Assembly: GCA_964442015.1 (NCBI GenBank)
Contig: CAYTYA010000005.1
Span: 1 to 47,451 of the forward strand
Origin: GCA-002701945 sp964442015
GTDB taxonomy: Bacteria; Fidelibacterota; Marinisomatia; Marinisomatales; TCS55
Length of the DNA: 47,451 nt
Direction: 5' to 3'
The notes beneath the pieces were generated by a model that saw nothing but the letters and a program-made list of their open reading frames with translations, made no database searches and had not been told where the DNA came from. Made by a program: the position numbers and the translations under genes. Positions 35,366-44,646 of this stretch are shown here, one piece after another (the stretch's first letter is position 1; each line of letters begins with the position of its first letter).

Positions 35366-36721
35366 ATGTATAAAAAGATTTTGATAGCTAATCGGGGCGA
35401 AATTGCTCTCCGTATAATTAGGGCTTGTCATGAGCTTGGAATTAAAACGGTTGCAGTATATTCGACAGCAGATGAATTTTCTTTGCATGTTAAATTCTCT
35501 GATGAAGCGGTTTGTATTGGCCCACCTCCAAGTAATGAAAGTTACTTAAATATTCCTCGAATTATTGCAGCTGCGGAAATAACCCATGCTGATGCAATAC
35601 ACCCTGGTTATGGTTTTTTAGCAGAAAATGCTGAATTTTCGAATATCTGTGAAGATAATGGATTTTCTTTTATTGGCCCAAAAGCAAAAATTATCAATTC
35701 AATGGGCGATAAGTCAGAAGCAAGAAATACTATGAAAAATTCTGGTGTTCCAGTTATTCCTGGAAGTGATGGAGTCCTTAAAGATATAACAGAAGCTACA
35801 AAATTTGCCGAAAAAGTTAGATATCCAGTGATGGTTAAAGCTTCAGCTGGAGGCGGAGGTCGTGGCATGAGGCTTGTTAAATCACAAAAAGAATTAGAAT
35901 CAGCCTTTAATTCTGCTAAGGCAGAATCAAAGAGTGCATTTAACAATGATGATTTGTATTTAGAAAAGTTTGTTGAAAACCCTCGACATATTGAAGTTCA
36001 AATATTAGCTGATATTCATGGAAACACTATTCATCTTGGAGAAAGGGAATGCACAATTCAAAGACGCCACCAAAAATTGATTGAAGAGAGCCCTTCTGTT
36101 GTTATTAACAATAAGCTTAGGAACAAATTGGGTGCGGCTGCTATTAATGCTGCAAAAGCAGTTAATTATGTAGGTGTTGGAACAGTTGAGTTCCTTGTAG
36201 ACAAAAATTTTGATTATTATTTTATGGAAATGAATACTAGAATTCAGGTGGAACACCCTGTCACAGAAATGGTGACTGGAGTTGATCTAATAAAACAACA
36301 AATAAGAATGCATGCAGGCAAAACATTTCCAAAATTCTTAGAAAACTTTCAATTAAGAGGACATTCAATCGAGTGTCGCATTAATGCTGAAGACCCCGCG
36401 AATGATTTTATTCCATCTCCAATGAAAATAATAAGTTTTCATATGCCGGGAGGGAAAGGTGTTAGAATAGATAGTCACGCATATGCTGGATATCAAATCC
36501 CAACAAATTATGATTCTATGATAGGTAAATTAATTGTTTTTTCAAGTTCAAGAGAAAGAGCAATTAATCGTATGTCTAGAGCTCTTGAGGAATGTATTAT
36601 AGAGGGCCCTAAAACAACTATACCTTTTCATCAAGCAATAATGAATGATGAGTTATTTAAAAAAGGGGAATTTGATACTGGGTTTTTAGATAATTTTAAA
36701 TTTACAGATAAGGGAAAATAA
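35366..36721 (+). CDS. accC: biotin carboxylase subunit of acetyl-CoA carboxylase
   Basis: AccC carboxylates biotin on AccB using ATP and bicarbonate in the first committed step of fatty acid synthesis. The 451-aa protein starts KILIANRGEIALRIIRACHELGI and has IHPGYGFLAEN, the ATP-grasp glycine loop KASAGGGGRGMRLV, RHIEVQILAD, GERECTIQRRHQKLIEE and MEMNTRIQVEHPVTE. All are standard biotin carboxylase motifs. The transferase genes accA and accD are not in the window. Confidence 0.96.
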   Translation: MYKKILIANRGEIALRIIRACHELGIKTVAVYSTADEFSLHVKFSDEAVCIGPPPSNESYLNIPRIIAAAEITHADAIHPGYGFLAENAEFSNICEDNGFSFIGPKAKIINSMGDKSEARNTMKNSGVPVIPGSDGVLKDITEATKFAEKVRYPVMVKASAGGGGRGMRLVKSQKELESAFNSAKAESKSAFNNDDLYLEKFVENPRHIEVQILADIHGNTIHLGERECTIQRRHQKLIEESPSVVINNKLRNKLGAAAINAAKAVNYVGVGTVEFLVDKNFDYYFMEMNTRIQVEHPVTEMVTGVDLIKQQIRMHAGKTFPKFLENFQLRGHSIECRINAEDPANDFIPSPMKIISFHMPGGKGVRIDSHAYAGYQIPTNYDSMIGKLIVFSSSRERAINRMSRALEECIIEGPKTTIPFHQAIMNDELFKKGEFDTGFLDNFKFTDKGK

Positions 36722-36723
36722 TT

Positions 36724-37101
36724 ATGAATTTTCCAGAAAACTTTTTATTTACTGATGATCATGAATGGGTAGATATTAATGGTGATATAGCAACCATTGG
36801 GATAACAGATTATGCTCAATGTGAACTTGGTGATATTGTTTTTATCGAATTTCCCGATTTAAATACAGAATTCAAAAAAGGAGAATCAATAGGAACAATA
36901 GAAGCTGTCAAAACTGTTGCTGATATTTATATGCCACTATCTGGTAAAATAGTATCATTGAATGATGAACTTAATGATGATCCTAGCTTGGTAAATAATA
37001 ACCCTTTTAACAAAGGATGGATGCTAAAGGTACAAATAATGCATAAAGAAGAAGTTTCAGAACTTATGAATACGGAAAAATACAATAATTTTATTTCTTA
37101 A
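36724..37101 (+). CDS. gcvH: glycine cleavage system H protein
   Basis: The 125-aa lipoyl protein shuttles the aminomethyl group of glycine between the P and T proteins. It has FTDDHEWVDINGDIATIGIT, ELGDIVFIEFP and the lipoylation site GTIEAVKTVADIYMP, where Lys63 is the expected lipoyl lysine. LNDDPSLVNNNPFNKGWM follows as in the family. It sits 2 bp after accC and before a GGGP synthase gene; the other gcv genes are not in the window. A role as a lipoate relay only is possible if P, T and L are absent from the genome. Confidence 0.95.
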   Translation: MNFPENFLFTDDHEWVDINGDIATIGITDYAQCELGDIVFIEFPDLNTEFKKGESIGTIEAVKTVADIYMPLSGKIVSLNDELNDDPSLVNNNPFNKGWMLKVQIMHKEEVSELMNTEKYNNFIS

Positions 37102-37107
37102 TAATTT

Positions 37108-37854
37108 ATGAAAGAAACAATTTTCAATTACTTACTATCAGTTAAAGAAGAAAAAGGCGCTGGATATATAGTGCTCATTGATCCAGATAAAAATAGTGAA
37201 AAGAGTTTAGAAGAAAAAATTTCTAAAATAAATGAATGTGGTGTAGATGCTATTTTTGTAGGAGGGAGTTTAATTCTCGATAATAATTGTGAAAAAAGAG
37301 TTAAGATGATTAAATCATTATCAAAATTACCTATAATCTTCTTTCCAGGAGGAATTAGTCAGTTGAATAAATATTATGATGCTATATTATTTATGTCAAT
37401 TTTGTCAGGAAGAAACCCTCATTATCTTATCGGTGAGCAAGTTATTGCTGCGCCTATAGTAAAAGATTTAGGCATTGAAACGATTCCAACAGGTTATTTA
37501 ATTCTTGATGGTGGAAGTAATTCATCCGTACAGTTTATGAGCGGTTCAAATCCTATTCCTATTGAAAAACCAGATATTCTTGTTGCGCATGCATTAGCAG
37601 CACAATATTTGGGAAAAAAGATTGTGTATTTAGAATCTGGAAGTGGAGCAAAGAATCCTATTCCTAATCATTTGTTAGAAGCAGTTAAAAGATATATTGA
37701 TATTCCCATAATTGTCGGTGGTGGTATTCGAACACCTGAATCTGCATATGAGAAAGTTCAATCTGGTGCTAGTTTTGTTGTTACTGGTACAGTTATTGAA
37801 AATGATAATACAAATATAATTAAAGAATTTGCAGATGCTATTCATAGGAGTTAA
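37108..37854 (+). CDS. geranylgeranylglyceryl phosphate synthase family protein (GGGPS/PcrB)
   Basis: The 248-aa TIM-barrel protein has IVLIDPDKNS (about residues 21-30), DAIFVGGSLILD, LPIIFFPGGISQL, AILFMSILSGRNPHYLIGEQV, VYLESGSGAKNPIP and IIVGGGIRTPESAYEKVQSGASFVVTG (quoted in parts). These are landmarks of the family that joins a polyprenyl diphosphate to sn-glycerol-1-phosphate by an ether bond, the first archaeal-type membrane lipid step. Its prenyl chain length is not deducible. It is grouped with bacterial and archaeal GGGPS of the FCB type by inference only. No glycerol-1-phosphate dehydrogenase is nearby. Confidence 0.88.
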   Translation: MKETIFNYLLSVKEEKGAGYIVLIDPDKNSEKSLEEKISKINECGVDAIFVGGSLILDNNCEKRVKMIKSLSKLPIIFFPGGISQLNKYYDAILFMSILSGRNPHYLIGEQVIAAPIVKDLGIETIPTGYLILDGGSNSSVQFMSGSNPIPIEKPDILVAHALAAQYLGKKIVYLESGSGAKNPIPNHLLEAVKRYIDIPIIVGGGIRTPESAYEKVQSGASFVVTGTVIENDNTNIIKEFADAIHRS

Positions 37855-37857
37855 TAA

Positions 37858-38430
37858 ATGAGCAATAAATTAGATCCAAAGCAAATAATTATATCAAACA
37901 ATGAAGTAACTAACGCTATGTTAAGTAATTGTATTGATGATATTTTAATTGCATCAGAAATTTTAATTAATGCGATAAATAATGGAAAAAAAATATTATG
38001 GTGTGGTAATGGTGGTAGTGCAGCAGATTCACAGCATATGTCAACAGAATTAATGGGAGGACTAAGAGACCATGATCGACCTCCAATACCATCAATAGCT
38101 TTGACAACAGATTCATCTTTTTTGACTGCATGGTCAAATGATACAGATTTCAATACAATATTCTCTCGACAAATTGAAGCTATTGGAAATTCGGGAGATG
38201 TACTGATTGCTATCTCAACCAGCGGAAATTCTAGTAATGTAGTTGAAGCAGTTAATATGGCAGAGAAAATAAATATGAGAATAATTATTTTGACAGGAAA
38301 AAGCGGTGGTAAATTAAATGGAAGAAAAGATATTGTGATTAATATACCTAGTGATGATACCCAACGAATCCAAGAAGGACACTTGCTAACAGAACATATT
38401 TTATGCGAAATGGTAGAATCTTCCTTATAA
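37858..38430 (+). CDS. gmhA: sedoheptulose-7-phosphate isomerase (phosphoheptose isomerase)
   Basis: GmhA makes D-glycero-D-manno-heptose-7-phosphate, the first step to the ADP-heptose of the LPS inner core. The 190-aa SIS-domain protein shows WCGNGGSAADSQHMSTELMGG, DTDFNTIFSRQIEAIG, IAISTSGNSSNVVEAV and LTGKSGGKL, as in the family. It implies an LPS with a heptose-containing core, in line with a Gram-negative envelope. It begins 3 bp after the GGGPS stop. Confidence 0.94.
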   Translation: MSNKLDPKQIIISNNEVTNAMLSNCIDDILIASEILINAINNGKKILWCGNGGSAADSQHMSTELMGGLRDHDRPPIPSIALTTDSSFLTAWSNDTDFNTIFSRQIEAIGNSGDVLIAISTSGNSSNVVEAVNMAEKINMRIIILTGKSGGKLNGRKDIVINIPSDDTQRIQEGHLLTEHILCEMVESSL

Positions 38431-38448
38431 ATAATATTAATTGTTGAT

Positions 38449-39342
38449 TTGGATACTTATCTAGAAGATTATCTTACTATGTTGCGTGTTGAGAAAAATC
38501 TTTCAACTAATTCAATTACATCTTATAAAGCAGATTTAAATCGTTATATAAATTTTCTTTTTAATATAGAATCAATTAAAAATCTTAATTCTATACGCCA
38601 GATTCATATACGAAATTTTATTCGTTATTTAAATGATCAAAATTTATCATCTTCAAGTATTAATCGATCATTTTCTTCAATTCGTTCTTATCATAAATTT
38701 TTATCAGGTGAAGAAAAAATATCACATAATCCTACTCAGTTACTTGAGCCACCTAAGCAATCAAAAAAATTACCCAAGGTATTATCTATTCAGGAAGTAA
38801 ATGAAATAATTAATTCTGTTAACCTTGAAAGTACTATGGGATATAGAGACATGGCCATTCTAGAAACCTTATATTCAGCAGGATTAAGAGTATCAGAACT
38901 ATGTGCATTAGAAATGAACAATATCTTATTTGATTCCTCAATGTTAAGGATCTTAGGTAAGGGCAATAAAGAACGATATGTACCTTTAGGAAGTAAGGCG
39001 ATAAAATTAATCGATAATTATTGTAAATATGTTAGATCTAAGCTCGTTGATAAAAAACATTCTGATGGAAATGTCTTTTTAAGTAAAAATGGTAAACAAC
39101 TAACAAGAATGACAATTTTCAATATAATGAGAAAATGGGCACAAATATCTGGAATAAATAAGGATATTAGCCCTCATACTTTTAGACATTCTTTTGCAAC
39201 ACATTTGTTAGAGGGCGGGGCAGATCTACGAGCAGTACAAGAAATGTTAGGTCATTCAGATATTTCTACTACTCAGATCTACACCCATCTCGATAATGAA
39301 TATTTAAAAGAAGTGCACAAAACATTTCATCCAAGAGCATAG
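38449..39342 (+). CDS. tyrosine recombinase XerC/XerD family
   Basis: The 297-aa protein has a SAM-like N-terminal core-binding domain (to about residue 95) and a catalytic domain with the active-site set Arg147 (SAGLRVSEL), His243 and Arg246 (SPHTFRHSFATHLLEGG), His269 (MLGHSDISTTQIYTH) and nucleophile Tyr278. The length fits chromosomal dimer-resolution recombinases rather than phage integrases, and no phage genes or repeats surround it. XerC versus XerD is not resolved. The start is TTG 38449; no ATG lies in a suitable position. Confidence 0.93.
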   Translation: MDTYLEDYLTMLRVEKNLSTNSITSYKADLNRYINFLFNIESIKNLNSIRQIHIRNFIRYLNDQNLSSSSINRSFSSIRSYHKFLSGEEKISHNPTQLLEPPKQSKKLPKVLSIQEVNEIINSVNLESTMGYRDMAILETLYSAGLRVSELCALEMNNILFDSSMLRILGKGNKERYVPLGSKAIKLIDNYCKYVRSKLVDKKHSDGNVFLSKNGKQLTRMTIFNIMRKWAQISGINKDISPHTFRHSFATHLLEGGADLRAVQEMLGHSDISTTQIYTHLDNEYLKEVHKTFHPRA

Positions 39343-39345
39343 CAT

Positions 39346-39963
39346 ATGCTTTTCCGTTTACCACCTGAAGTTTTAGTTCTTTTGATTCCTGTTTTATTGT
39401 TTGCTTTAGTATTTCATGAATTTTCACATGCGTGGGTTGCAAATAAACTTGGAGACCCTACCGCTCGATATGCAGGTCGACTTACTCTTAATCCTATAGC
39501 TCACCTTGACCCCATTGGTGGATTAATGATTCTCTTTGTAGGATTTGGTTGGGCAAAACCAGTGCCTGTAGATTTAAGATATTTAAAAAAACCTAGAGAA
39601 GATATGATGAAGATTGCTTTTGCAGGTCCTGCATCTAATCTTTTATTAGCCTTTATTGCTGGGACAATCCTCCGAACTGGTTATGTTCAGGGGAGCATGG
39701 CAATGATGATAATTATGTTTACACAAATAAATATTATGTTAGCCGTTTTTAATATGATTCCTGTTTCACCATTAGATGGCTCACAGATTTTTTCAGGATT
39801 ATTAATAAGAACTAATCCTGATCTTGTGAGAAATTTACAAATCTATGGACCGCAAATATTATTAGGAGCAATTCTAATTGGTTATTTCACACCTATTTCT
39901 CCTATTAGTTGGATAATGCGGCCATTTGTAAATTTTTTCCTTTTTCTATTTGCAGGTATCTAA
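39346..39963 (+). CDS. site-2 protease family membrane metalloprotease (M50)
   Basis: The 205-aa membrane protein has the zinc site HEFSHAWVANKLGDPTARYAGRLTLNP (quoted in part as HEFSHAW), the segment GFGWAKPVPVD, a DPIGG and the third motif PVSPLDGSQI, which supplies an Asp zinc ligand. The pattern is typical of the short S2P homologues of the YwhC/Rip-like group. The substrate is unknown. It begins 3 bp after the Xer gene. Confidence 0.9.
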   Translation: MLFRLPPEVLVLLIPVLLFALVFHEFSHAWVANKLGDPTARYAGRLTLNPIAHLDPIGGLMILFVGFGWAKPVPVDLRYLKKPREDMMKIAFAGPASNLLLAFIAGTILRTGYVQGSMAMMIIMFTQINIMLAVFNMIPVSPLDGSQIFSGLLIRTNPDLVRNLQIYGPQILLGAILIGYFTPISPISWIMRPFVNFFLFLFAGI

Positions 39964-39969
39964 AAAATC

Positions 39970-40089
39970 TTGAAGAGAATTATCAATAGAAAAAGAATTA
40001 ATTATAAACAAAATAGATCTATTGTTAGGACAGGATTTATTTTAGTTATTGTGGTCTGGCTAATTAATTATTTAAATCAGATAAATTAA
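39970..40089 (+). CDS. possible 39-aa membrane peptide
   Basis: A TTG-started ORF sits in the 137-bp gap before the folate enzyme gene. It encodes a basic N-terminus (KRIINRKRINYKQNRSIVR) followed by one hydrophobic helix (TGFILVIVVWLINYL). The positive-inside pattern is credible for a single-pass protein. I do not recognise a family and there is no Shine-Dalgarno, so it may be chance in AT-rich DNA. Confidence 0.3.
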   Translation: MKRIINRKRINYKQNRSIVRTGFILVIVVWLINYLNQIN

Positions 40090-40100
40090 TAATTCTAAAT

Positions 40101-41939
40101 ATGCAGCAATTAGTTGAATGTGTTCCAAATTTTAGCGAAGGGAGAGACTCCAATAAAATAGAAATAATTATTTCAGAGATTAAGAAAATTTCTGGAGTAT
40201 CATTGTTAGATGTCTCATCTGGAATAGATACTAACCGAACTGTAGTAACATTTGTGGGATCAATTTCATCTGTGGAAGAAGCTGCTTTTCAGGCAATTAG
40301 AGTTGCTTCAGAAATTATTGACATGAGAAAGCATAAAGGGACACATGCTCGTCTTGGAGCAACTGATGTTTGCCCTTTTATACCGGTAAGTAATATTACC
40401 ATGGATGATTGCATATCACTTTCACATCGTGTTGCAAAACGAGTAGGTGAAACCTTATCTATTCCTATCTATCTTTATGAAGCTTCAGCGCAAATTTCTG
40501 AAAGAAAAAATTTAGCCAATGTACGATATGGAGAATATGAAGGCTTAAGTAAAAAACTTTCTGATAAATCATGGGCCCCTGATTATGGACCTTTAAAATT
40601 AAATAAAATGTCTGGTGCTACAGTAATGGGTGCACGAGAATTTCTTATAGCATATAATATAAATCTTAATACGATGGATAAGCGCATGGCCACTGATATA
40701 GCTTTTGAAATAAGGGAGAAAGGCCGAGCTAAGAGAAAGGATAATTCATTTTCACCGAACTATTTAGATGGTAAAATAATTCGCTTTAAGGATAAGAGAT
40801 ATCCATGTGGAATATGCGATTTTATTTCTAAGAGTTATGAATCCATTATTAATCATAATAATAAATATCATAATTATGATCTTAGATCCTTATTTAAAGA
40901 TAAGGGTTATAATAAAAGCAACATATTTGGTAAACCTGTTATAAAGCCAGGCATTTTTAATCATGTAAAAGCAGTAGGCTGGATAGTAGATGAATATAAA
41001 AGAGCACAAATTTCTATTAATTTTACAAATTTTAAAAAAACTACAATTCATGAAGTGTTTGATACTGTATGTAAATTAGCAGAAATAAGGGGCATTAGAG
41101 TTACAGGTAGCGAATTAGTTGGTTTGGTTCCTTTAAATGCGATACTTATAACTGGTAAATACTATCTAAAAAAACAGTATTCTACAATTGGAGTCCCAGA
41201 ATCAAGACTGGTTGAAGTTGCAGTTCAGACTTTGGGCCTTTCTGATGTATCTGCTTTTAACCCTAAAGATAAAATTATAGATTATGCTGTGAAGAATTCT
41301 GATAAAAAACTAGTAGAAATGTCTTTAAATGAATTTGGAGATGAATTATCTAAAAATTCAGTTGCACCTGGAGGTGGAAGTGTTTCGGCATTAGTTGGCA
41401 ATCTTGGTTCCGCTCTTATATCCATGGTTGCAGCGTTAACCTTTGAAAAAAAAGGATTTGAGGATAGTAGAAAAAAGATGGAGTTAGCTGGAACTAAAGC
41501 ACAATTAATAAAAGAAAAACTTGCAAATCTTATCGATGACGATACAAATGCATTTAATAATGTAATTGAAGCATCAAGATTGCCTGATTCCAATAACAAT
41601 GAGAAGAAGGCGAAGGAGTTAGCCTTACTAAAAGCAAATAAGAACGCAATTAATATTCCTCTTGAAGTTTCAAGATTATCTTATGATATACTTGGATTAT
41701 CATATGATTTAATTAATGATATTAATCCTAATTCAATTAGTGATTTAGCAGTTGCAAGCGAAGTCTCTTTTGCATCATTACGCGGAGCTATACTAAATAT
41801 TTACATTAATATGAATGAGGTTGAATCAGACAAAGAATTTGCAGATAATGTTCTGAAAGAAGTAGATGTTATGCTTAATAAAGCAACTGAATTAAAGGAT
41901 AAAATATTTAAAGAATCTATTCAAATAATTAATTCATAA
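40101..41939 (+). CDS. ftcD: bifunctional glutamate formimidoyltransferase / formiminotetrahydrofolate cyclodeaminase with C2H2 zinc-finger-like insertion
   Basis: The 612-aa fusion transfers the formimino group from formimino-glutamate to THF and then releases ammonia. The N-terminal part (1 to about 345) has ECVPNFSEGRDSNKI, DTNRTVVTFVG, HKGTHARLGATDVCPFIPV, ANVRYGEYEG, GAREFLIAYNINLN and VTGSELVGLVPLNA. The cyclodeaminase part (about 408-605) has SVAPGGGSVSALVGNLGSAL. Between KGRAKRK and AVGWIVDEY lies extra sequence with Cys236-x2-Cys239-x12-His252-x4-His257, a C2H2 zinc-finger spacing. The family normally has a short loop here. No hut genes are nearby, so histidine degradation is inferred from family only. 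The gene is immediately followed by mutL, sharing one base. Confidence 0.92.
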   Translation: MQQLVECVPNFSEGRDSNKIEIIISEIKKISGVSLLDVSSGIDTNRTVVTFVGSISSVEEAAFQAIRVASEIIDMRKHKGTHARLGATDVCPFIPVSNITMDDCISLSHRVAKRVGETLSIPIYLYEASAQISERKNLANVRYGEYEGLSKKLSDKSWAPDYGPLKLNKMSGATVMGAREFLIAYNINLNTMDKRMATDIAFEIREKGRAKRKDNSFSPNYLDGKIIRFKDKRYPCGICDFISKSYESIINHNNKYHNYDLRSLFKDKGYNKSNIFGKPVIKPGIFNHVKAVGWIVDEYKRAQISINFTNFKKTTIHEVFDTVCKLAEIRGIRVTGSELVGLVPLNAILITGKYYLKKQYSTIGVPESRLVEVAVQTLGLSDVSAFNPKDKIIDYAVKNSDKKLVEMSLNEFGDELSKNSVAPGGGSVSALVGNLGSALISMVAALTFEKKGFEDSRKKMELAGTKAQLIKEKLANLIDDDTNAFNNVIEASRLPDSNNNEKKAKELALLKANKNAINIPLEVSRLSYDILGLSYDLINDINPNSISDLAVASEVSFASLRGAILNIYINMNEVESDKEFADNVLKEVDVMLNKATELKDKIFKESIQIINS

Positions 41940-43675
41940 TGAATCCGATAATATCTTTACCGGAAGATCTCCGTAATAAAATCTCTGCAGGAGAAGTTGT
42001 TGAGAGACCCGCTTCTGTAGTTAAAGAGCTTTTAGAAAATAGTCTAGATGCTGATGCATCCGAAATTTCTATTGTTATAGAAAAAGGAGGGCACCAACTG
42101 ATTCAAGTTAGAGATAATGGTCATGGAATTAGCCCTGATGGTCTTTCAAAGGCTTTTCAACGATATACCACAAGTAAGATATCTAGTATAGATGATTTAT
42201 TTAATATAAAAACTCTTGGATTTCGGGGAGAAGCCCTAGCAAGCATTGCTTCGGTTTCAGAAATTAGCGTGACTTCTTCCGTAGATGAAGTATCTGGATA
42301 TCAAATGAATTTAGAGAAAGGAGTTACTAGTGATATAAAAGCTGCTCCACCAATGGGTGGGACAGAAATAACTGTTAGAAATCTATTCTATAATACACCT
42401 GCAAGAAAAAAGTTTCTCAAGTCAATTAATTCTGAGTTCAGACAAATTGTCAAAATGGTTAGAAGGTTTGGACTGGGTTTTCCAGATGTTTCTTTTATTC
42501 TTGAACATAATAATAAAAATATTTTGAACCTTACGCCTGAAAGCTTAGAAGATCGTATTGTATCTCTAAATGATCCTACTTTTCGTGATCAGTTATTAAA
42601 AGTAGAATTAACTAAAGGAGATTGTACTATATCAGGTTTCGTTGGAACATTAAATCTTATTAGGAAAAGGCCTGGACAACAATACCTTTTTATCAATCGC
42701 AGATTTGTTCAAAATAGATTATTGAATTCCGCAGTATACTCTGCTTATGAGTCTCTTGTGAAAAGAGGTGAGTATCCTTTTTCATTATTAAATATTACAA
42801 TACCGTTTGATCAATTAGATGTTAATGTGCATCCCATGAAGATAGAAGTAAAGTTTATTGATGAGTGGAGAGTATATCATGTTGTTAAGTCTGCAGTAAG
42901 CGATTCCATATCAAGTATTTTATCTACTATTCCTTCATTACAACATAACAAGCAATTTCATGGATTCAATAAAAGTTTTGAATCCAATCAAAATCAAGAA
43001 TCAATAAATTTGAATATTTTTCCTGAATCAAAGACCGATAATGATTTTCAGCGTGCAAAAGATTATATAAACCGTTTTCAATTTAAATCAAATGAATCTT
43101 CAGTTTATGAAGGAAGTACTTTATGGCAAGTCCATAATAAATATATTATTAGTCAGATTAATAGTGGACTAGTAATAATTGATCAGCATGTTGCACATGA
43201 AAGAGTATTGTATGAGGAAGCATTAAATGCTTTTGATAACACACCTTTATCTGCACAAACACTTTTATTCTCAGAAGAACTTGAATTTTCTCCAGATGAA
43301 TTTACTGTGCTTCTTGAAATTTCTCCTTATTTGAAAAAATTAGGATTTCGGATAAAAGAGAATGGGCAAAATAAAATTTTACTTGAAGCTATTCCTTCCA
43401 ATATGGGATGGGGCAATGAAAACACAGTAATTAAGGATATAATAGATAATTACATAGCAAATAGAAAAAATTCAAGCTCTTTTATGGAAGACCTTGCAGC
43501 CTCATTTGCTTGTCATGCAGCAGTGAAGGCAGGAGATCCCCTATCCATGGAAGAAATGCAAATATTAGTCAATCATCTTTTTTCTGCAAAGCATCCTTAT
43601 TATTGTCCTCATGGTAGACCTATTATTGTTCAGTTATCGCTTGAAGAATTAGATAAGCGATTTGAGCGTATCTAA
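41939..43675 (+). CDS. mutL: DNA mismatch repair protein MutL, endonuclease type
   Basis: The 578-aa GHKL ATPase couples MutS to strand incision. The N-terminus has ISAGEVVERPASVVKELLENSLDA, the ATP lid region RDNGHGIS, TLGFRGEALASIASVSE and GTEITVRNLFYNTPARKKFLKS. The C-terminal domain has DQHVAHERVLYEE from residue 415, matching the DQHA-x2-E-x4-E endonuclease motif, plus ACHAAVKAGDPLS and CPHGRPI. It should therefore nick DNA itself, as in bacteria lacking MutH. It overlaps miaA by 14 bp. Confidence 0.96.
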   Translation: MNPIISLPEDLRNKISAGEVVERPASVVKELLENSLDADASEISIVIEKGGHQLIQVRDNGHGISPDGLSKAFQRYTTSKISSIDDLFNIKTLGFRGEALASIASVSEISVTSSVDEVSGYQMNLEKGVTSDIKAAPPMGGTEITVRNLFYNTPARKKFLKSINSEFRQIVKMVRRFGLGFPDVSFILEHNNKNILNLTPESLEDRIVSLNDPTFRDQLLKVELTKGDCTISGFVGTLNLIRKRPGQQYLFINRRFVQNRLLNSAVYSAYESLVKRGEYPFSLLNITIPFDQLDVNVHPMKIEVKFIDEWRVYHVVKSAVSDSISSILSTIPSLQHNKQFHGFNKSFESNQNQESINLNIFPESKTDNDFQRAKDYINRFQFKSNESSVYEGSTLWQVHNKYIISQINSGLVIIDQHVAHERVLYEEALNAFDNTPLSAQTLLFSEELEFSPDEFTVLLEISPYLKKLGFRIKENGQNKILLEAIPSNMGWGNENTVIKDIIDNYIANRKNSSSFMEDLAASFACHAAVKAGDPLSMEEMQILVNHLFSAKHPYYCPHGRPIIVQLSLEELDKRFERI

Positions 43676-44645
43676 AAAACAATATATGAATTATATTTAT
43701 CCTGAACCTATTCTAACAATTGTAGGGCCTACAGCAGTAGGAAAAACATCTATTTCAATTAAGGTTGCAAAAAGAATTAACGGAGAAATTATTGGACTTG
43801 ATTCTAGGCAAATTTATAAGGATATGTCGATTGGTACAGCACAGCCTTCTAGAGAAGAATTAAGTTTAATTCCTCACCACCTAATTGGGATAAAAGATCC
43901 AAATTTTATTATATCATCAGGTCAATATGCGGATTTAGTTACAAAAACAGTATTGGATATTGTTAGCCGTAAGAAGGAACCAATAATATGTGGAGGAGCA
44001 GGTTTATATCATCAAGCTATTTCAAAAGGCATTTTTTCTGGAAGTAAAACTGATTTAAATATTCGAGCATCATTATATGATGAGTATGATCAATTAGGTG
44101 CAGAAAATATGTTTTCAAAATTGGAAGAAATAGACCCTATTTATTCTAAAAAAGTTCATATAAATAATAAGAAAAGATTAATTAGAGCTTTAGAAATTTT
44201 TAAGTCCACTGGTAAAACACCATCAGAGCATTTTGACTTACAGAAAAAAGAATCTAGATTAATATTAAATTTATTTACTGTATTATTAAAGATTGATAGT
44301 GAGAAATTGCGCAATATGATAGAAAAAAGAACTAATATGATGATTAAGAGCGGATGGATCGAAGAGACTAAGAAACTTATTTTAAACAGAAAGAAGGTAG
44401 AAATGCATCCGATGGACTCTATTGGATATCAGCAGATTGTCTCCTATATAAATGGTGAAATTTCAGAAAATAAATTAAAGGAAGAAATTATTCTTAGGAC
44501 TAGCAAATATGCTAAAAAACAGATTAAATGGTTTAAAAAGGATAAAATAGACTTAGAAATTAATATGAGCAGAAAATCTGATTTTGTAGTTAAAAAAATT
44601 CTTGAAAATTTCTATGATATAAAGTCATCTTTTATGAAGAATTGA
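43662..44645 (+). CDS. miaA: tRNA dimethylallyltransferase
   Basis: MiaA adds the dimethylallyl group to A37 of tRNAs reading codons that begin with U. The protein has the P-loop IVGPTAVGKTSIS, LDSRQIYKDMSIGTAQPS, PHHLIGIKDP, CGGAGLYHQA, KKRLIRALEI and the C-terminal SIGYQQIVSYINGEIS, all typical. Two starts are possible: TTG 43662, which overlaps mutL, or ATG 43686, which gives 319 aa and begins MNYIYPEP. The second has the commoner codon. mutL-miaA is a conserved gene pair. Confidence 0.95.
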   Translation: MSVSKKQYMNYIYPEPILTIVGPTAVGKTSISIKVAKRINGEIIGLDSRQIYKDMSIGTAQPSREELSLIPHHLIGIKDPNFIISSGQYADLVTKTVLDIVSRKKEPIICGGAGLYHQAISKGIFSGSKTDLNIRASLYDEYDQLGAENMFSKLEEIDPIYSKKVHINNKKRLIRALEIFKSTGKTPSEHFDLQKKESRLILNLFTVLLKIDSEKLRNMIEKRTNMMIKSGWIEETKKLILNRKKVEMHPMDSIGYQQIVSYINGEISENKLKEEIILRTSKYAKKQIKWFKKDKIDLEINMSRKSDFVVKKILENFYDIKSSFMKN

Positions 44646-44646
44646 T

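Noticed and set aside
38449..39342. Xer-type recombinase as an integrase of a mobile element
   Set aside because: No flanking repeats, tRNA target, phage or transfer genes are present, and length and motifs fit the housekeeping XerC/XerD type.
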